NCBI RefSeq assembly: GCF_900109375.1
Contig: NZ_FOAB01000004.1
Location: forward strand, 582,565-646,564
Reading direction: 5' to 3'
Length of the DNA stretch: 64,000 nucleotides
From: Aquimarina amphilecti
GTDB lineage: Bacteria; Bacteroidota; Bacteroidia; Flavobacteriales; Flavobacteriaceae
Positions within the stretch are counted from its first letter, which is position 1; the number at the start of each line of letters is the position of its first letter. The position numbers were made by a program, and so were the translations under genes. The notes beneath the pieces are model-generated. The model was not told the DNA's origin and searched no databases. It worked only from the letters and a program-made list of their open reading frames with translations. This document shows, in pieces, positions 1 to 8,894 of the stretch.

Positions 1-1
1 T

Positions 2-1132
2 ATGATGCGTGTATGTCACTTAAATACGTGTCCAGTAGGTATTGCAACTCAAAATCCAGAATTGCGTAAGAAATTTAAAGGAAAACCAGAGCATGTAGTA
101 AACTATATGTATTTCGTAGCTCAAGAGCTAAGAGAGATTATGGCACAACTTGGTTTCCGTACAATTAATGAAATGGTTGGACAAGTCCATAAACTAGATC
201 GAAAACAAGCAATTGAACATTATAAGACTGCTGGGGTTGATCTCTCGCCAATATTACATCAGGTGGAAGCTTCAGAAGGAGTAGGGATATACAATTCAGA
301 AATACAAGATCATGGTTTAGGAAAATCTATAGATTTCGAAATAATAGAACAAGCGCATCAAGCATTGTTTAGAAAAGAAAAGACAACCTTAGATTTTGAT
401 ATTACGAATACAGATAGAGCGGTTGGTGCTATTCTTAGTAATGAGATTTCTAAAATATATGGAGCACAAGGGTTACCCGAAAGTACACTGAAGTTAAATT
501 TCACGGGTGCAGCAGGACAAAGTTTTGGTGCTTTTGCAACCAAAGGATTAACAATGATTGTGAATGGGAATACTAATGATTATTTAGGAAAAGGACTTTC
601 TGGAGCTAAATTAATTATCAAAGTACCTGATGAAGCAACACTTGTACCAGAAAACAATGTAATTACAGGTAATGTTACTTTATATGGAGCAACAGATGGA
701 GAAGTATTTATAAACGGTAAGGCTGGAGAACGTTTCTGTGTTCGTAATTCTGGTGCCAAAGCTGTGGTAGAAGGTATAGGAGATCATGGTTGTGAATATA
801 TGACAGGAGGAGTTGCTGTTATTTTAGGAGAAGTAGGAAGAAACTTTGGAGCAGGAATGTCTGGTGGTATTGCATATATATATGATGATAAAAAGACATT
901 CGAGGCACATTGTAATAAAGACGCATTAAACTTAGATCCTGTAGAAATATCAGAAGATGTATTGGAATTAAAAGACTTAATAGAATCACATTACAACGCA
1001 ACCTTAAGCCCTTTGGCACAAAGAATTCTGGAAAATTGGGAGAGTGAATTACCAAAATTCATTAAGATTTTCCCAGAGGAGTATAAACAAGCTTTAAAAA
1101 GATTAGAAGAAGAAAAACTAGCACAAGCATAA
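2..1132 (+). CDS. gltB: Glutamate synthase large subunit, C-terminal part (partial)
   Basis: This is the last 376 residues of the large (alpha) subunit of glutamate synthase, which makes two glutamates from glutamine and 2-oxoglutarate. The window cuts it at the 5' end. The first visible residues contain RVCHLNTCPVGIATQ, the cysteine cluster that binds the 3Fe-4S centre in GltB. The rest is the glycine-rich beta-helix domain (for example GAAGQSFGAFATKGL near residue 168 and the repeated G-rich strands to about residue 290). It ends in TAA and gltD starts 12 bases later on the same strand, so the two form the usual gltBD operon. The Fe-S motif and context make this secure. Confidence 0.96.
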   Translation: MMRVCHLNTCPVGIATQNPELRKKFKGKPEHVVNYMYFVAQELREIMAQLGFRTINEMVGQVHKLDRKQAIEHYKTAGVDLSPILHQVEASEGVGIYNSEIQDHGLGKSIDFEIIEQAHQALFRKEKTTLDFDITNTDRAVGAILSNEISKIYGAQGLPESTLKLNFTGAAGQSFGAFATKGLTMIVNGNTNDYLGKGLSGAKLIIKVPDEATLVPENNVITGNVTLYGATDGEVFINGKAGERFCVRNSGAKAVVEGIGDHGCEYMTGGVAVILGEVGRNFGAGMSGGIAYIYDDKKTFEAHCNKDALNLDPVEISEDVLELKDLIESHYNATLSPLAQRILENWESELPKFIKIFPEEYKQALKRLEEEKLAQA

Positions 1133-1144
1133 ACGATAATAGAC

Positions 1145-2608
1145 ATGGGAAAGATAACTGGATTTTTAGAATTTGAGAGAGAGATCGAACAGTACCAGCC
1201 TGTTAAAGATCGTATAAAAGGATATAAAGAGTTTACCGTTCCTATGGAGGAAAGTAAACTTAAAAATCAAGGAGCAAGATGTATGGATTGTGGAATTCCA
1301 TTTTGTCATAGTGGTTGTCCATTAGGAAATTTAATTCCTGATTTTAATGATGCTGTGTATCGTGGTAAATGGGAGAAAGCAACGAGAATATTACATTCTA
1401 CTAATAATTTTCCTGAATTTACAGGTAGATTATGTCCAGCACCTTGTGAAGAAGCGTGTGTTCTTGGGATTAATGAAGATCCTGTTACTATAGAAAATAT
1501 AGAAAAGAATATAGTTGAAGAAGCCTTTAAAAATGGATGGATAAAAGCAAACCCTCCAAAAGAAAGAACGGGTAAGACTGTTGCGGTAATTGGATCTGGA
1601 CCTGCGGGACTTGCCACTGCCCAACAATTGAATCGAGCGGGACATTTAGTGACTGTTTTTGAAAGAGATGAAAAGGTAGGAGGGTTATTACGTTATGGAA
1701 TTCCTGATTTTAAGATGGAAAAAAATGTAATTGATCGTAGAATTATTGTTTTAGAAGAAGAAGGTATAGTTTTTAAAACGAACACACATATAGGAAAAGA
1801 TATTAAAGCAGATGAACTGAAAGCTGATTTTGATGCAGTAGTATTATGTACAGGAGCTACAGTAAGACGTAATTTACCGGTAAAAGGTATAGACTTAAAA
1901 GGTGTAGTTCAGGCAATGGATTTTCTTCCTCAGAATAATCGTAGAGTAGATGGGATTAAAGATTTAGGAGAGGAAATTTTAGCAACTGATAAAGATGTAA
2001 TTGTGATAGGAGGAGGAGATACAGGATCAGATTGTATTGGAACTTCTGTGCGACATGGGGCGACTTCAGTGACGAATTTCGAGATTATGGGTAAAGGAAC
2101 TATAGAGCGTCCTTCGAACCAACCTTGGCCGTTTTGGCCAATGAGATTAAGAACGAGTTCTTCTCATAAAGAAGGAGTAGAACGTAATTGGAGTATTTCT
2201 ACCAAGGAATTTTTGGGAGATGAAAAAGGTAACCTAAGAGGTTTAATAACTTTTGAAGTTGAATGGGTAAAAGAAAATGGTCGTTTTAGGCTACAAGAAG
2301 TTCCAGACACCGATAAAGAATGGAAATGTGAATTAGCTTTATTAGCATTAGGATTTACTGGATCGGAACCTACAATTGCAGAACAATTAGGTATTGATAT
2401 GGATGCTAGAACAAATATCAAGGCTACCGAGGAGAACTATGCAACTAATGTAAAGGGTGTTTTTGCTGCAGGTGATACACGACGAGGACAATCATTAATT
2501 GTTTGGGCAATCGCAGAAGGTAGACAAGCTGCATATCATATAGATAAATATCTTATGGGGAGTTCTAACTTACCCCTTAAAGGAGATGGAGATTTACCAA
2601 GAATTTAG
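1145..2608 (+). CDS. gltD: Glutamate synthase small subunit
   Basis: This 487-residue protein has the full length expected of GltD, the FAD subunit that takes electrons from NAD(P)H and passes them through Fe-S clusters to GltB. Visible motifs are four N-terminal cysteines (C46, C49, C54, C58, in CMDCGIPFCHSGCP), a second cysteine pair in RLCPAPCEEAC, an FAD dinucleotide-binding motif (VAVIGSGPAGLATA near residue 147), an NAD(P)H motif (VIVIGGGDTGSDC near 286), and the C-terminal FAD signature GVFAAGDTRRGQSL. It lies 12 bases after gltB and is followed by a strong terminator-like hairpin, so it is the last gene of the operon. Confidence 0.97.
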   Translation: MGKITGFLEFEREIEQYQPVKDRIKGYKEFTVPMEESKLKNQGARCMDCGIPFCHSGCPLGNLIPDFNDAVYRGKWEKATRILHSTNNFPEFTGRLCPAPCEEACVLGINEDPVTIENIEKNIVEEAFKNGWIKANPPKERTGKTVAVIGSGPAGLATAQQLNRAGHLVTVFERDEKVGGLLRYGIPDFKMEKNVIDRRIIVLEEEGIVFKTNTHIGKDIKADELKADFDAVVLCTGATVRRNLPVKGIDLKGVVQAMDFLPQNNRRVDGIKDLGEEILATDKDVIVIGGGDTGSDCIGTSVRHGATSVTNFEIMGKGTIERPSNQPWPFWPMRLRTSSSHKEGVERNWSISTKEFLGDEKGNLRGLITFEVEWVKENGRFRLQEVPDTDKEWKCELALLALGFTGSEPTIAEQLGIDMDARTNIKATEENYATNVKGVFAAGDTRRGQSLIVWAIAEGRQAAYHIDKYLMGSSNLPLKGDGDLPRI

Positions 2609-2643
2609 TTTTTTAGAATCTAATATTTAATATTAGTGTTAAT

Positions 2644-2675
2644 AAAGGCTGCTAACTAATTTATTAGCAGCCTTT
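2644..2675 (+). terminator. Terminator-like hairpin after gltBD
   Basis: AAAGGCTGCTAA at 2644-2655 and TTAGCAGCCTTT at 2664-2675 form a perfect 12-bp stem with an 8-base loop, ending in a T run. It lies 36 bases after the gltD stop and is probably the end of the gltBD transcript. The A-rich start also suits termination from the other strand. Confidence 0.8.
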
Positions 2676-2711
2676 CTGCATAATAATTCCTTTGCAATTT
2701 AGAACAAATGA

Positions 2712-2746
2712 AAAATGCCGCTACTAATTTTAAGTAACAGCATTTT
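2712..2746. terminator. Second, imperfect hairpin between convergent genes
   Basis: AAAATGC...ACT and AGTAACAGCATTTT form an imperfect stem flanked by A and T runs. It lies 50 bases downstream of the convergent blaR1-like gene stop and may terminate that transcript. Mismatches inside the stem make this less sure than the hairpin at 2644. Confidence 0.5.
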
Positions 2747-2796
2747 CTATGATTGATGAATGTATAAATGATAGATTAGTTCTTGACAATATTCAT

Positions 2797-3948
2797 TTAA
2801 AAATGAATTTTTATCCTGATTGCTTGATCAAGAGAGAGATCATTATCTTGTTCTTTTAATGATTTTACAAACTCAGGAGTTACTCCATGAATTTTTAAGC
2901 TTTGCGCTTGTTCAGCCGAGATATTCTTATACCCAAGATCTTCGAATGTTTTTATAAACTCTGGAGTTACATTATGTATTTTGAAAGACATAATATCGTC
3001 TAATGGAAGATTACCAAACTTGGTCTTTTTAAATTCTTTGATGTATTCTGGAGAAATATTATGGATCTTAAGAGACATCAAATCATCAATATCAAGATTA
3101 CTATATCCAATGTTTTTATACTCTTTAGCGACATCAGGAGATACATTATGTATTTTTAAGGACATTGCTTCTTCTAAGGAAATATTTTTATATCCAGCTT
3201 TCTTAAAAGTATTAATGAACTCTGGAGTCACATTATGAATTTTTAATCCTGTAACTTTATCTAAAGGAATCTTTTTATACCCCGCATCGTTATATTTTTT
3301 TATAAAATCTGGCGTTACATTATGAATTTTTAGTGATATGATATCATCTACAGAAGCATTTTCATAACCAAGAGCTTTAAATTGTTTTATGAAATCATTC
3401 GGATTTTGCTGAACTTCTTGATATCCTTTTCCAGAGCTGCTCGTAGAAGAACTGGATTTCCCGTTTTGTTTAGCAGATTTTACCTGTTCAGGAGAAATGT
3501 TATGAATTTTTAATTTAATTGCTTCTTTTAAAGAAATATTAGTTTGTCCTGTTTTTTTATAGGACTCAATGAAATTAGGAGTTACATTATGTATTTTTAG
3601 ATTTCTAGCTTCCTTTAATGTAATATTAGGATATCCTGCTGTTTTAAAGCTAGTTATAAATGCTGGTGTTACATTATGTATTTTTAAGTTTTTAGCTTCC
3701 TTTAATGTGATGTTTTGATATCCTGCATTTTTATAAGCCTGTACATATTTTGGAGTTACATTATGAATCTTAAGATTCTGTGCTTCCTTTGCAGAGATAT
3801 TGGTATATCCTTCTTTCTTAAATTTTGCTATAAAATCAGGAGATACATTATGTATTTTTAGTCTCATATAATCCCCTAAAGACATTCTTTTATATCCATT
3901 ATCATTGTAAGATTTAATAAAATCGGGAGATAAGTTATGAATTTTAGC
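2797..3948 (-). repeat. Tandem 87-bp coding repeats (29-aa KIHN units)
   Basis: Twelve units of about 29 residues, each beginning (L/F/A)KIH(N/G)(V/I/L)(T/S)P and containing GY.N near residue 19, run from residue 529 to the C-terminus. One unit is split by an 18-residue serine/glycine-rich insert (SSSSTSSSGKG). A further, weaker unit may precede them. The pattern suggests a repetitive helical solenoid used for binding; the ligand is unknown. Confidence 0.92.
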
Positions 3949-5532
3949 TTTGGTAATTTCCTTTAAAGTAGCTTGTTCTCCATTTACTTTATTAATAAAT
4001 TTTATATATGATACGTCTACATCAAATAGGTTTAATTTACTTACTTCATTCATTGTGTAATTAGTATATCCTAATTTTGATAATTCTTTTCTATACATTT
4101 TTAATTTCTCAAGAGAAAGTCCTTTATGAATAATATCTTCAAAATCATCCTGATCCAATGAAAGTTTTTCTTGTTTTAAATAGGCTAAATAAGAATTATC
4201 AAAATCTGTAAGAAAACAATGTACTAATTCTTCATTGTCTACAGTAAACCCTTGTTGTTTTAGTGCATTACTAAAACCTGAGTTAGGAGTAAAAGTGTAT
4301 CTGCCATCTCCAAGTCCATTTTCGAATTGACCATTAAATACCATAGTTCCTGCATCACGCGTAATTTCGAAATTTTGTTTATCACCAGAAGGAAAACCAG
4401 CGAAGAAAGAAGGTTCATAACAACGAGTTATAGACCAATAACTTCTTTTAAGAGGTTCTGCATTTCGATACATAATACATAGCTTGCCGCCACCTTCTTC
4501 TGCATCCCAGGCTCCTTTAGTAAAATCATTTTTAAACTTAGATTCTTTGAAATGATCATCATCAGGAGTTTCTAATTCATTAGAAATAGATTCATCAATG
4601 GATGGATTAATACTAACCGGATTAAAAGATAATACGGTCACAGCCAGTAATGGAATAATGATTAGGTATTTCCATCCTGATTTTGCAGTTGATTTTTTAG
4701 AATTCATCATAATTATTCGTTTTTTGAGAAATGATTGATTGTAACTTGTTGCCAAACCTGTAGGCATATCTGGGGTTGATACTTTTAATAAATTCATTTG
4801 ATATACTTCTTTATCTTCTCCTTTGATAAGCATACCATTATCCGTAAGGTATTCTAGATTATTGTCAATAGCTTTTCTATATAGCCAGGCAAATGGATTG
4901 AACCACTGTATTGTAACCAATAATTCTACTAATAACATATCTAAACTATGCTTACCAGAAATATGCATCTGTTCATGTTTTAGTATTTGTAGATAGGTGT
5001 CAGGATTATATTGATTAGGATTTATAAATATTTTATTCCAAAAAGAGTAGGGAGCATGATTGGTATCTGTTTCTACTATTTTGTAGGCATCTACTTCAAT
5101 GGTAGGAAATTTCATCATTCTATATAATAACACAGTCAACTGGATTAGGAAGTTAATTCCAAATGCCATAACCCCTAAAATATAGATATATAAAATGATC
5201 GATTTCCAATCTAAAGAAATGATAGAAGGCTTTATTGAATCGGTAAAATTTTCTGAAACAGTACTTTCCGGAATGCTTATTGTCACCTCATTGTTATAAG
5301 CATCTATTTCTGTTAATTGAGATGTTTTGAGCTCAGTAGTTTGTTTTTGAAATATTGTAGTTCTAAATGATATATTCTCCGGAACTGAAATAAAAGGTAA
5401 AGAAAAAGAGACAACTATTAAACCTAGTAATATTCCTCTATTAAGATGATAAAAAGTCTCTTTAGCTAGGAATACTGTATAAATCAAGTATGATAAACCT
5501 ATAAGTGCTGCACTGTAGATGATGTAAGCCAT
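2797..5532 (-). CDS. BlaR1-like M56 metallopeptidase with tandem KIHN repeats
   Basis: This 911-residue membrane protein belongs to the BlaR1/MecR1-type M56 antirepressor peptidases. The N-terminal part has several hydrophobic segments and the zinc motif HEQMH (HExxH, near residue 190), followed by a further transmembrane stretch near residue 290 (YLIIIPLLAVTVLSF). A periplasmic region follows. The C-terminal 380 residues are a 29-residue tandem repeat built on LKIHNVTPEFI. In the family, signal sensing leads to proteolytic inactivation of the partner BlaI repressor, which is encoded immediately upstream with the stop and start sharing one base. There is no penicillin-binding sensor domain; the repeats and the 330-500 region replace it, so the ligand is probably not a beta-lactam. 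This last point is inference. Confidence 0.88.
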   Translation of the reverse strand: MAYIIYSAALIGLSYLIYTVFLAKETFYHLNRGILLGLIVVSFSLPFISVPENISFRTTIFQKQTTELKTSQLTEIDAYNNEVTISIPESTVSENFTDSIKPSIISLDWKSIILYIYILGVMAFGINFLIQLTVLLYRMMKFPTIEVDAYKIVETDTNHAPYSFWNKIFINPNQYNPDTYLQILKHEQMHISGKHSLDMLLVELLVTIQWFNPFAWLYRKAIDNNLEYLTDNGMLIKGEDKEVYQMNLLKVSTPDMPTGLATSYNQSFLKKRIIMMNSKKSTAKSGWKYLIIIPLLAVTVLSFNPVSINPSIDESISNELETPDDDHFKESKFKNDFTKGAWDAEEGGGKLCIMYRNAEPLKRSYWSITRCYEPSFFAGFPSGDKQNFEITRDAGTMVFNGQFENGLGDGRYTFTPNSGFSNALKQQGFTVDNEELVHCFLTDFDNSYLAYLKQEKLSLDQDDFEDIIHKGLSLEKLKMYRKELSKLGYTNYTMNEVSKLNLFDVDVSYIKFINKVNGEQATLKEITKAKIHNLSPDFIKSYNDNGYKRMSLGDYMRLKIHNVSPDFIAKFKKEGYTNISAKEAQNLKIHNVTPKYVQAYKNAGYQNITLKEAKNLKIHNVTPAFITSFKTAGYPNITLKEARNLKIHNVTPNFIESYKKTGQTNISLKEAIKLKIHNISPEQVKSAKQNGKSSSSTSSSGKGYQEVQQNPNDFIKQFKALGYENASVDDIISLKIHNVTPDFIKKYNDAGYKKIPLDKVTGLKIHNVTPEFINTFKKAGYKNISLEEAMSLKIHNVSPDVAKEYKNIGYSNLDIDDLMSLKIHNISPEYIKEFKKTKFGNLPLDDIMSFKIHNVTPEFIKTFEDLGYKNISAEQAQSLKIHGVTPEFVKSLKEQDNDLSLDQAIRIKIHF

Positions 5533-5891
5533 TACTTATTATTTTTAATGAGTTTAATAATCTCTTCTAATTCTTCGGTGTTTATTTTTTCTTCCTTAGC
5601 AAAGAACTTAACCAAAGCTAGCGGTGAATTATCAAAGTAATTATTAACGACTTCCCCTAAAACATCCTTTTGATAATCATTTTTGGAGATTAAAGGATAG
5701 TATTGAAAACTATTACCAAATGCTTTATGACTAATAAAACCTTTTTCTTCTAAAATTTTTACAATAGTTGCAGTTGTATTGTAATGAGGTTTAGGATCTG
5801 GTAATTCTTCAATGATCTCCTTGATAAAAGCTTTTTGGAGCTTCCATAAACTCTGCATTATTTGTTCTTCTCGTTTGGCTAACTTTTGCAT
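5532..5891 (-). CDS. BlaI/MecI/CopY family transcriptional repressor
   Basis: The 119 residues match BlaI-type winged-helix repressors in length and layout: an N-terminal helix-turn-helix (REEQIMQSLWKLQKAFIKEI), the wing region PHYNTTATIVKILEEKGFI, and a C-terminal dimerisation helix rich in lysine and glutamate. It is directly upstream of the BlaR1-like peptidase, the standard sensor/repressor pairing. A triple copy of an 18-bp sequence lies just upstream of its start and is a good operator candidate, which would make the pair autoregulated. Confidence 0.9.
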   Translation of the reverse strand: MQKLAKREEQIMQSLWKLQKAFIKEIIEELPDPKPHYNTTATIVKILEEKGFISHKAFGNSFQYYPLISKNDYQKDVLGEVVNNYFDNSPLALVKFFAKEEKINTEELEEIIKLIKNNK

Positions 5892-5917
5892 AATCTTAAA
5901 TTTGATATAACAAACAT

Positions 5918-5977
5918 ACTCCTAATAAATTAGTTACACAACTAATTTATTAGGAGTGTAACTAATTTATTAGGAGT
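5918..5977. promoter_or_regulatory. Probable BlaI operator: perfect dyad plus a third half-site
   Basis: AACTAATTTATTAGGAGT occurs at 5940-5957 and again at 5960-5977, and its exact reverse complement lies at 5918-5935. The first pair makes a perfect 2x18-base palindrome with a 4-base centre; the third copy repeats at a 20-bp period, about two helical turns. The block sits 27-86 bases upstream of the blaI-like start codon, where autoregulatory BlaI operators are usually found. Function is inferred. Confidence 0.75.
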
Positions 5978-6042
5978 TTTATTAAGAACCCCTTTGTTTA
6001 TCGAAGTTTTCGATGTGTTGTTAAATATGTGCTAAAATGTTT

Positions 6043-6978
6043 TTAGAATGGGAGATTACTTAAATCTACGTTTCCACCGGATAAAATAATCCCTATTTTT
6101 TCGTTCTGGAAACGTTCTTTTTCTTTAAGTAAAGCAGCTAAAGGAACAGCACAAGAAGGTTCAATAATGATTTTCATACGTTCCCAAATCAAGCGCATTG
6201 CTGTTATAATTTCTTCCTCATCTACTCGAATAATTTCTGAAACGTATTGTTGTATAATAGGAAAAGTAAGATCACCTAAAGGCATCTTAAGTCCATCAGC
6301 AGAAGTATTAGTCGTTTCATTAATTTCTAAAGTACCACTTTGTAATGCTCGGTATGCATCATCAACTTCGAAAGGCTCTCCCCCAATTACAGTGCAATTT
6401 TTTCCAAAAAAGTGAGCTGCTAACGATGTCCCTGCAATTAATCCACCACCACCAACAGGAGCGAATATATATGTTAAGTCTGGGTGATCCTCCAGTAATT
6501 CTAATGCAGCAGTCCCTTGTCCTAATATAACATTATGATCATTATAAGGATGTAAAAATGTAGCTCCTTTTTCTGTCTGTATTCTATTTGCAGTTTCTTC
6601 TCGATCTTTATGAGTAGGCGGGCATTCTATTATTTCTCCTCCATAATCTTTAACTGCATCTTTTTTTACTTGTGGTGCATTAGATGGCATTACGATATAG
6701 GCTTTAACACCTAAGCTTTGAGCAGAAAGAGATAGTGCTTGTGCAAAATTGCCAGAAGAATGAGTAACAACACCTTTTGATTTTTGTTCCTCTGATAATT
6801 GAAGAATAGCGTGAGTAGCACCTCGCATTTTAAAAGCTCCCATTCTCTGAAAGTTTTCACACTTAAAATAAAGATCTGCTCCAGATACTTCATTAATAAG
6901 TCTGGATGTTAATACGGGAGTTCTATGGATATATGATGCTATCGTTTGTGCAGTATCAGTAAGGTTTTTTGCGTTCAT
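6043..6978 (-). CDS. PLP-dependent threonine/serine dehydratase family
   Basis: This 311-residue fold-type II PLP enzyme has the Schiff-base lysine in the motif GAFKMRGA (near residue 48), the asparagine-containing SSGNFAQALS segment, the phosphate-binding glycine loop VGGGGLIAG near 176, and a C-terminal LSGGNVD. Its length and lack of a regulatory domain match catabolic threonine dehydratases, serine racemases and hydroxyaspartate ammonia-lyases; the sequence alone does not separate these. The likely role is deamination of serine, threonine or a 3-hydroxy amino acid in the cytoplasm. It stands alone between the blaI-like promoter region and the next gene. Confidence 0.88.
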   Translation of the reverse strand: MNAKNLTDTAQTIASYIHRTPVLTSRLINEVSGADLYFKCENFQRMGAFKMRGATHAILQLSEEQKSKGVVTHSSGNFAQALSLSAQSLGVKAYIVMPSNAPQVKKDAVKDYGGEIIECPPTHKDREETANRIQTEKGATFLHPYNDHNVILGQGTAALELLEDHPDLTYIFAPVGGGGLIAGTSLAAHFFGKNCTVIGGEPFEVDDAYRALQSGTLEINETTNTSADGLKMPLGDLTFPIIQQYVSEIIRVDEEEIITAMRLIWERMKIIIEPSCAVPLAALLKEKERFQNEKIGIILSGGNVDLSNLPF

Positions 6979-7010
6979 GTTGGAAGAAATAAATATCGCA
7001 AACGAAGATA

Positions 7011-7652
7011 CTATTTTTTCCTGCCGATTAGAAGCGTATTAGTTCCATGAACATTATCGTGTAACTGAAATTCAATCTCTTTAGAGTATGTTCTTAATAT
7101 TGACTGTATGTCTGTATCATTTTCTAACTGAATTCCGGCATTAAAAAGGATATTTCCCTTTGATTTCAGCCGTTTTGTAAGAGAATCCCAGAATTCAATT
7201 GTATAGAATTTGTCGGGTACTTTTAAATCAATAAAAATATCTATAATGATAAGGTCAAAAGAGTTATTACAATTGTCAATAAAATTAGATGCATCGTCAG
7301 GTATAATAGATAAATTATTACCTTGAATAATATCGAATTCATCTTCTGCCAATTTGATTATAACTGGATCGATTTCTACAGCTGTTATATGTCCACTATG
7401 ATTATATCGTTTTCTTAATGTCTCTATAACACTTCCTCCACCCATTCCTAGTAAAAGAATATTAGCTTTGCTGTCAAAATATATTTTAGATAACCCATAA
7501 TCTAAAATTCGCTGTAGCGAACCATAAGAATAATTAGCCATTTCACTATCCAAAACCTTTTTACCATTTAACCAAGTAATTTCTAATGTTCCGTTGATTT
7601 TGGATTTGATTTTTTTGGTAAGTGGCCAGATATAACTAACTATTTTTTTCAT
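7011..7652 (-). CDS. Spermidine synthase-like methyltransferase-fold protein
   Basis: The protein starts best at the ATG at 7652 (MKKIVSYIWPL), since the longer reading adds 20 residues overlapping the promoter region. It has the Rossmann motif ILLLGMGGGSVIETLRK, an acidic residue after the second strand (ITAVEIDP) and the DLIIIDIFID segment that are shared by polyamine aminopropyltransferases. The N-terminal tetramerisation part is short and the active-site residues of true SpeE enzymes cannot be confirmed, so it may act on another substrate. Confidence 0.75.
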   Translation of the reverse strand: MKKIVSYIWPLTKKIKSKINGTLEITWLNGKKVLDSEMANYSYGSLQRILDYGLSKIYFDSKANILLLGMGGGSVIETLRKRYNHSGHITAVEIDPVIIKLAEDEFDIIQGNNLSIIPDDASNFIDNCNNSFDLIIIDIFIDLKVPDKFYTIEFWDSLTKRLKSKGNILFNAGIQLENDTDIQSILRTYSKEIEFQLHDNVHGTNTLLIGRKK

Positions 7653-7752
7653 ATTTCTACTATTGATAATAGTTAAGAATGAAATTACAATAAAAATATG
7701 CAGATTACCCAAAAATAGAATTTAGATAATCTGTACATTTTTATAAAAAAGA

Positions 7753-8151
7753 TTATAAAGCTGCGGCTCCAGCTTCTGCTACGGCATGATCATTTTCTAC
7801 GGTACTACCGCTTACTCCAATTGCACCAATAATTTCATCTTTTTCATTCTTTATTGGTACTCCTCCTGGAAATGTTATTAAACCTCCATTAGAATGTTCT
7901 ATATTATATAAAGCACCTCCTGGTTGTGATAACTCTCCAATGACTCCTGTATTCATATCAAAAAATCGAGCTGTTTTTGCTTTCTTTAATGATATATCTA
8001 GAGATCCTAACCAAGCGCCATCCATACGCGCGAAAGCAACTAAGTTAGCTCCAGCATCAACAACAGAAATATTCATTTTAGTATTTAATGCAATTGATTT
8101 TTCTTTTGCAGCTATAATTATTTTTTCTGCTTGATCTAATGTAATGTTCAT
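7753..8151 (-). CDS. GlcG/HbpS family (heme-degrading domain) protein
   Basis: The 132-residue protein matches the GlcG/HbpS family in length and shape: an N-terminal helix ([15 protein letters not shown]), [21 protein letters not shown], and the glycine-rich end [20 protein letters not shown]. Members bind heme or small carbon compounds, and their precise role differs between organisms. There is no signal peptide, so it is cytoplasmic here. It has no obvious operon partner. Confidence 0.85.
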   Translation of the reverse strand: MNITLDQAEKIIIAAKEKSIALNTKMNISVVDAGANLVAFARMDGAWLGSLDISLKKAKTARFFDMNTGVIGELSQPGGALYNIEHSNGGLITFPGGVPIKNEKDEIIGAIGVSGSTVENDHAVAEAGAAAL

Positions 8152-8323
8152 TTAAATTTTATTTTATGAGTATTCTAATTTGATAGCAATATCTTCATAA
8201 AACTGTACTGAAAATGTAAATTACCTCATAAATAAAATATAAAGTTTTATTGATCATTGTATGTAAAATGGTAATAGAATGATAGATAGTAGCTTATATC
8301 AAATTACATTAGATACCGAATTA

Positions 8324-8866
8324 TTATTCGGCCTTTTTATAAGCTTCTTTTAGCCATTCTGTAAGTTCTGAGTCTATTTGATCTATAGATGTTAATTGAA
8401 TTCTATGTGTACACATAGTTCCGAAAGGACCAGAATCCAGTAATCGATCCGTTGTTGGCACGTCTTTTAATTTTAAACCAAGATCTATTCTTGTTTTTGT
8501 AGCAGGCTTGATAAGAGCGAATTGTTTTTTTTTGATAATACTTACACTTGTTTTTTTAGGAGTATTTATGACATCTGCTCCAAAAGAGTTAACTACAGTT
8601 AACAGTTTTTTATAGATAGGGAACAAGTTTTCCTTGCCTTTATACTGACCAGTAACTAAGTCATCCGGAGTATCTTTTGATTCTTTAGATAATGCAATAA
8701 TTGTATTAGCAAAACCGTGTGTGACTCCATGCTCACCCTTTAAAAATTTCATGGCTTCTCCATGTTTTGCAAAAGATTTTTCTTTTAGAATCATTTTCCA
8801 TTCATCTAATGACTTGCCTGTTTTTTCAGGCATATTACTTATCATGGTTTGTAGCGCTTTGTCCAT
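8324..8866 (-). CDS. DUF4287 + DUF5655 two-domain protein
   Basis: Residues 1-60 match DUF4287 (TGKSLDEWKMILKE, HGVTHGFAN) and residues 75-178 match DUF5655, recognised by the LFPIYKKLLTVV start and the KTRIDLGLKL core. The two domains are commonly fused in Bacteroidota. The function is unknown; the second domain looks like a small alpha/beta ligand-binding fold. It is cytoplasmic and monocistronic. Confidence 0.8.
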   Translation of the reverse strand: MDKALQTMISNMPEKTGKSLDEWKMILKEKSFAKHGEAMKFLKGEHGVTHGFANTIIALSKESKDTPDDLVTGQYKGKENLFPIYKKLLTVVNSFGADVINTPKKTSVSIIKKKQFALIKPATKTRIDLGLKLKDVPTTDRLLDSGPFGTMCTHRIQLTSIDQIDSELTEWLKEAYKKAE

Positions 8867-8894
8867 AGGATACTAAAGTTTCAAAAATGGTTTA

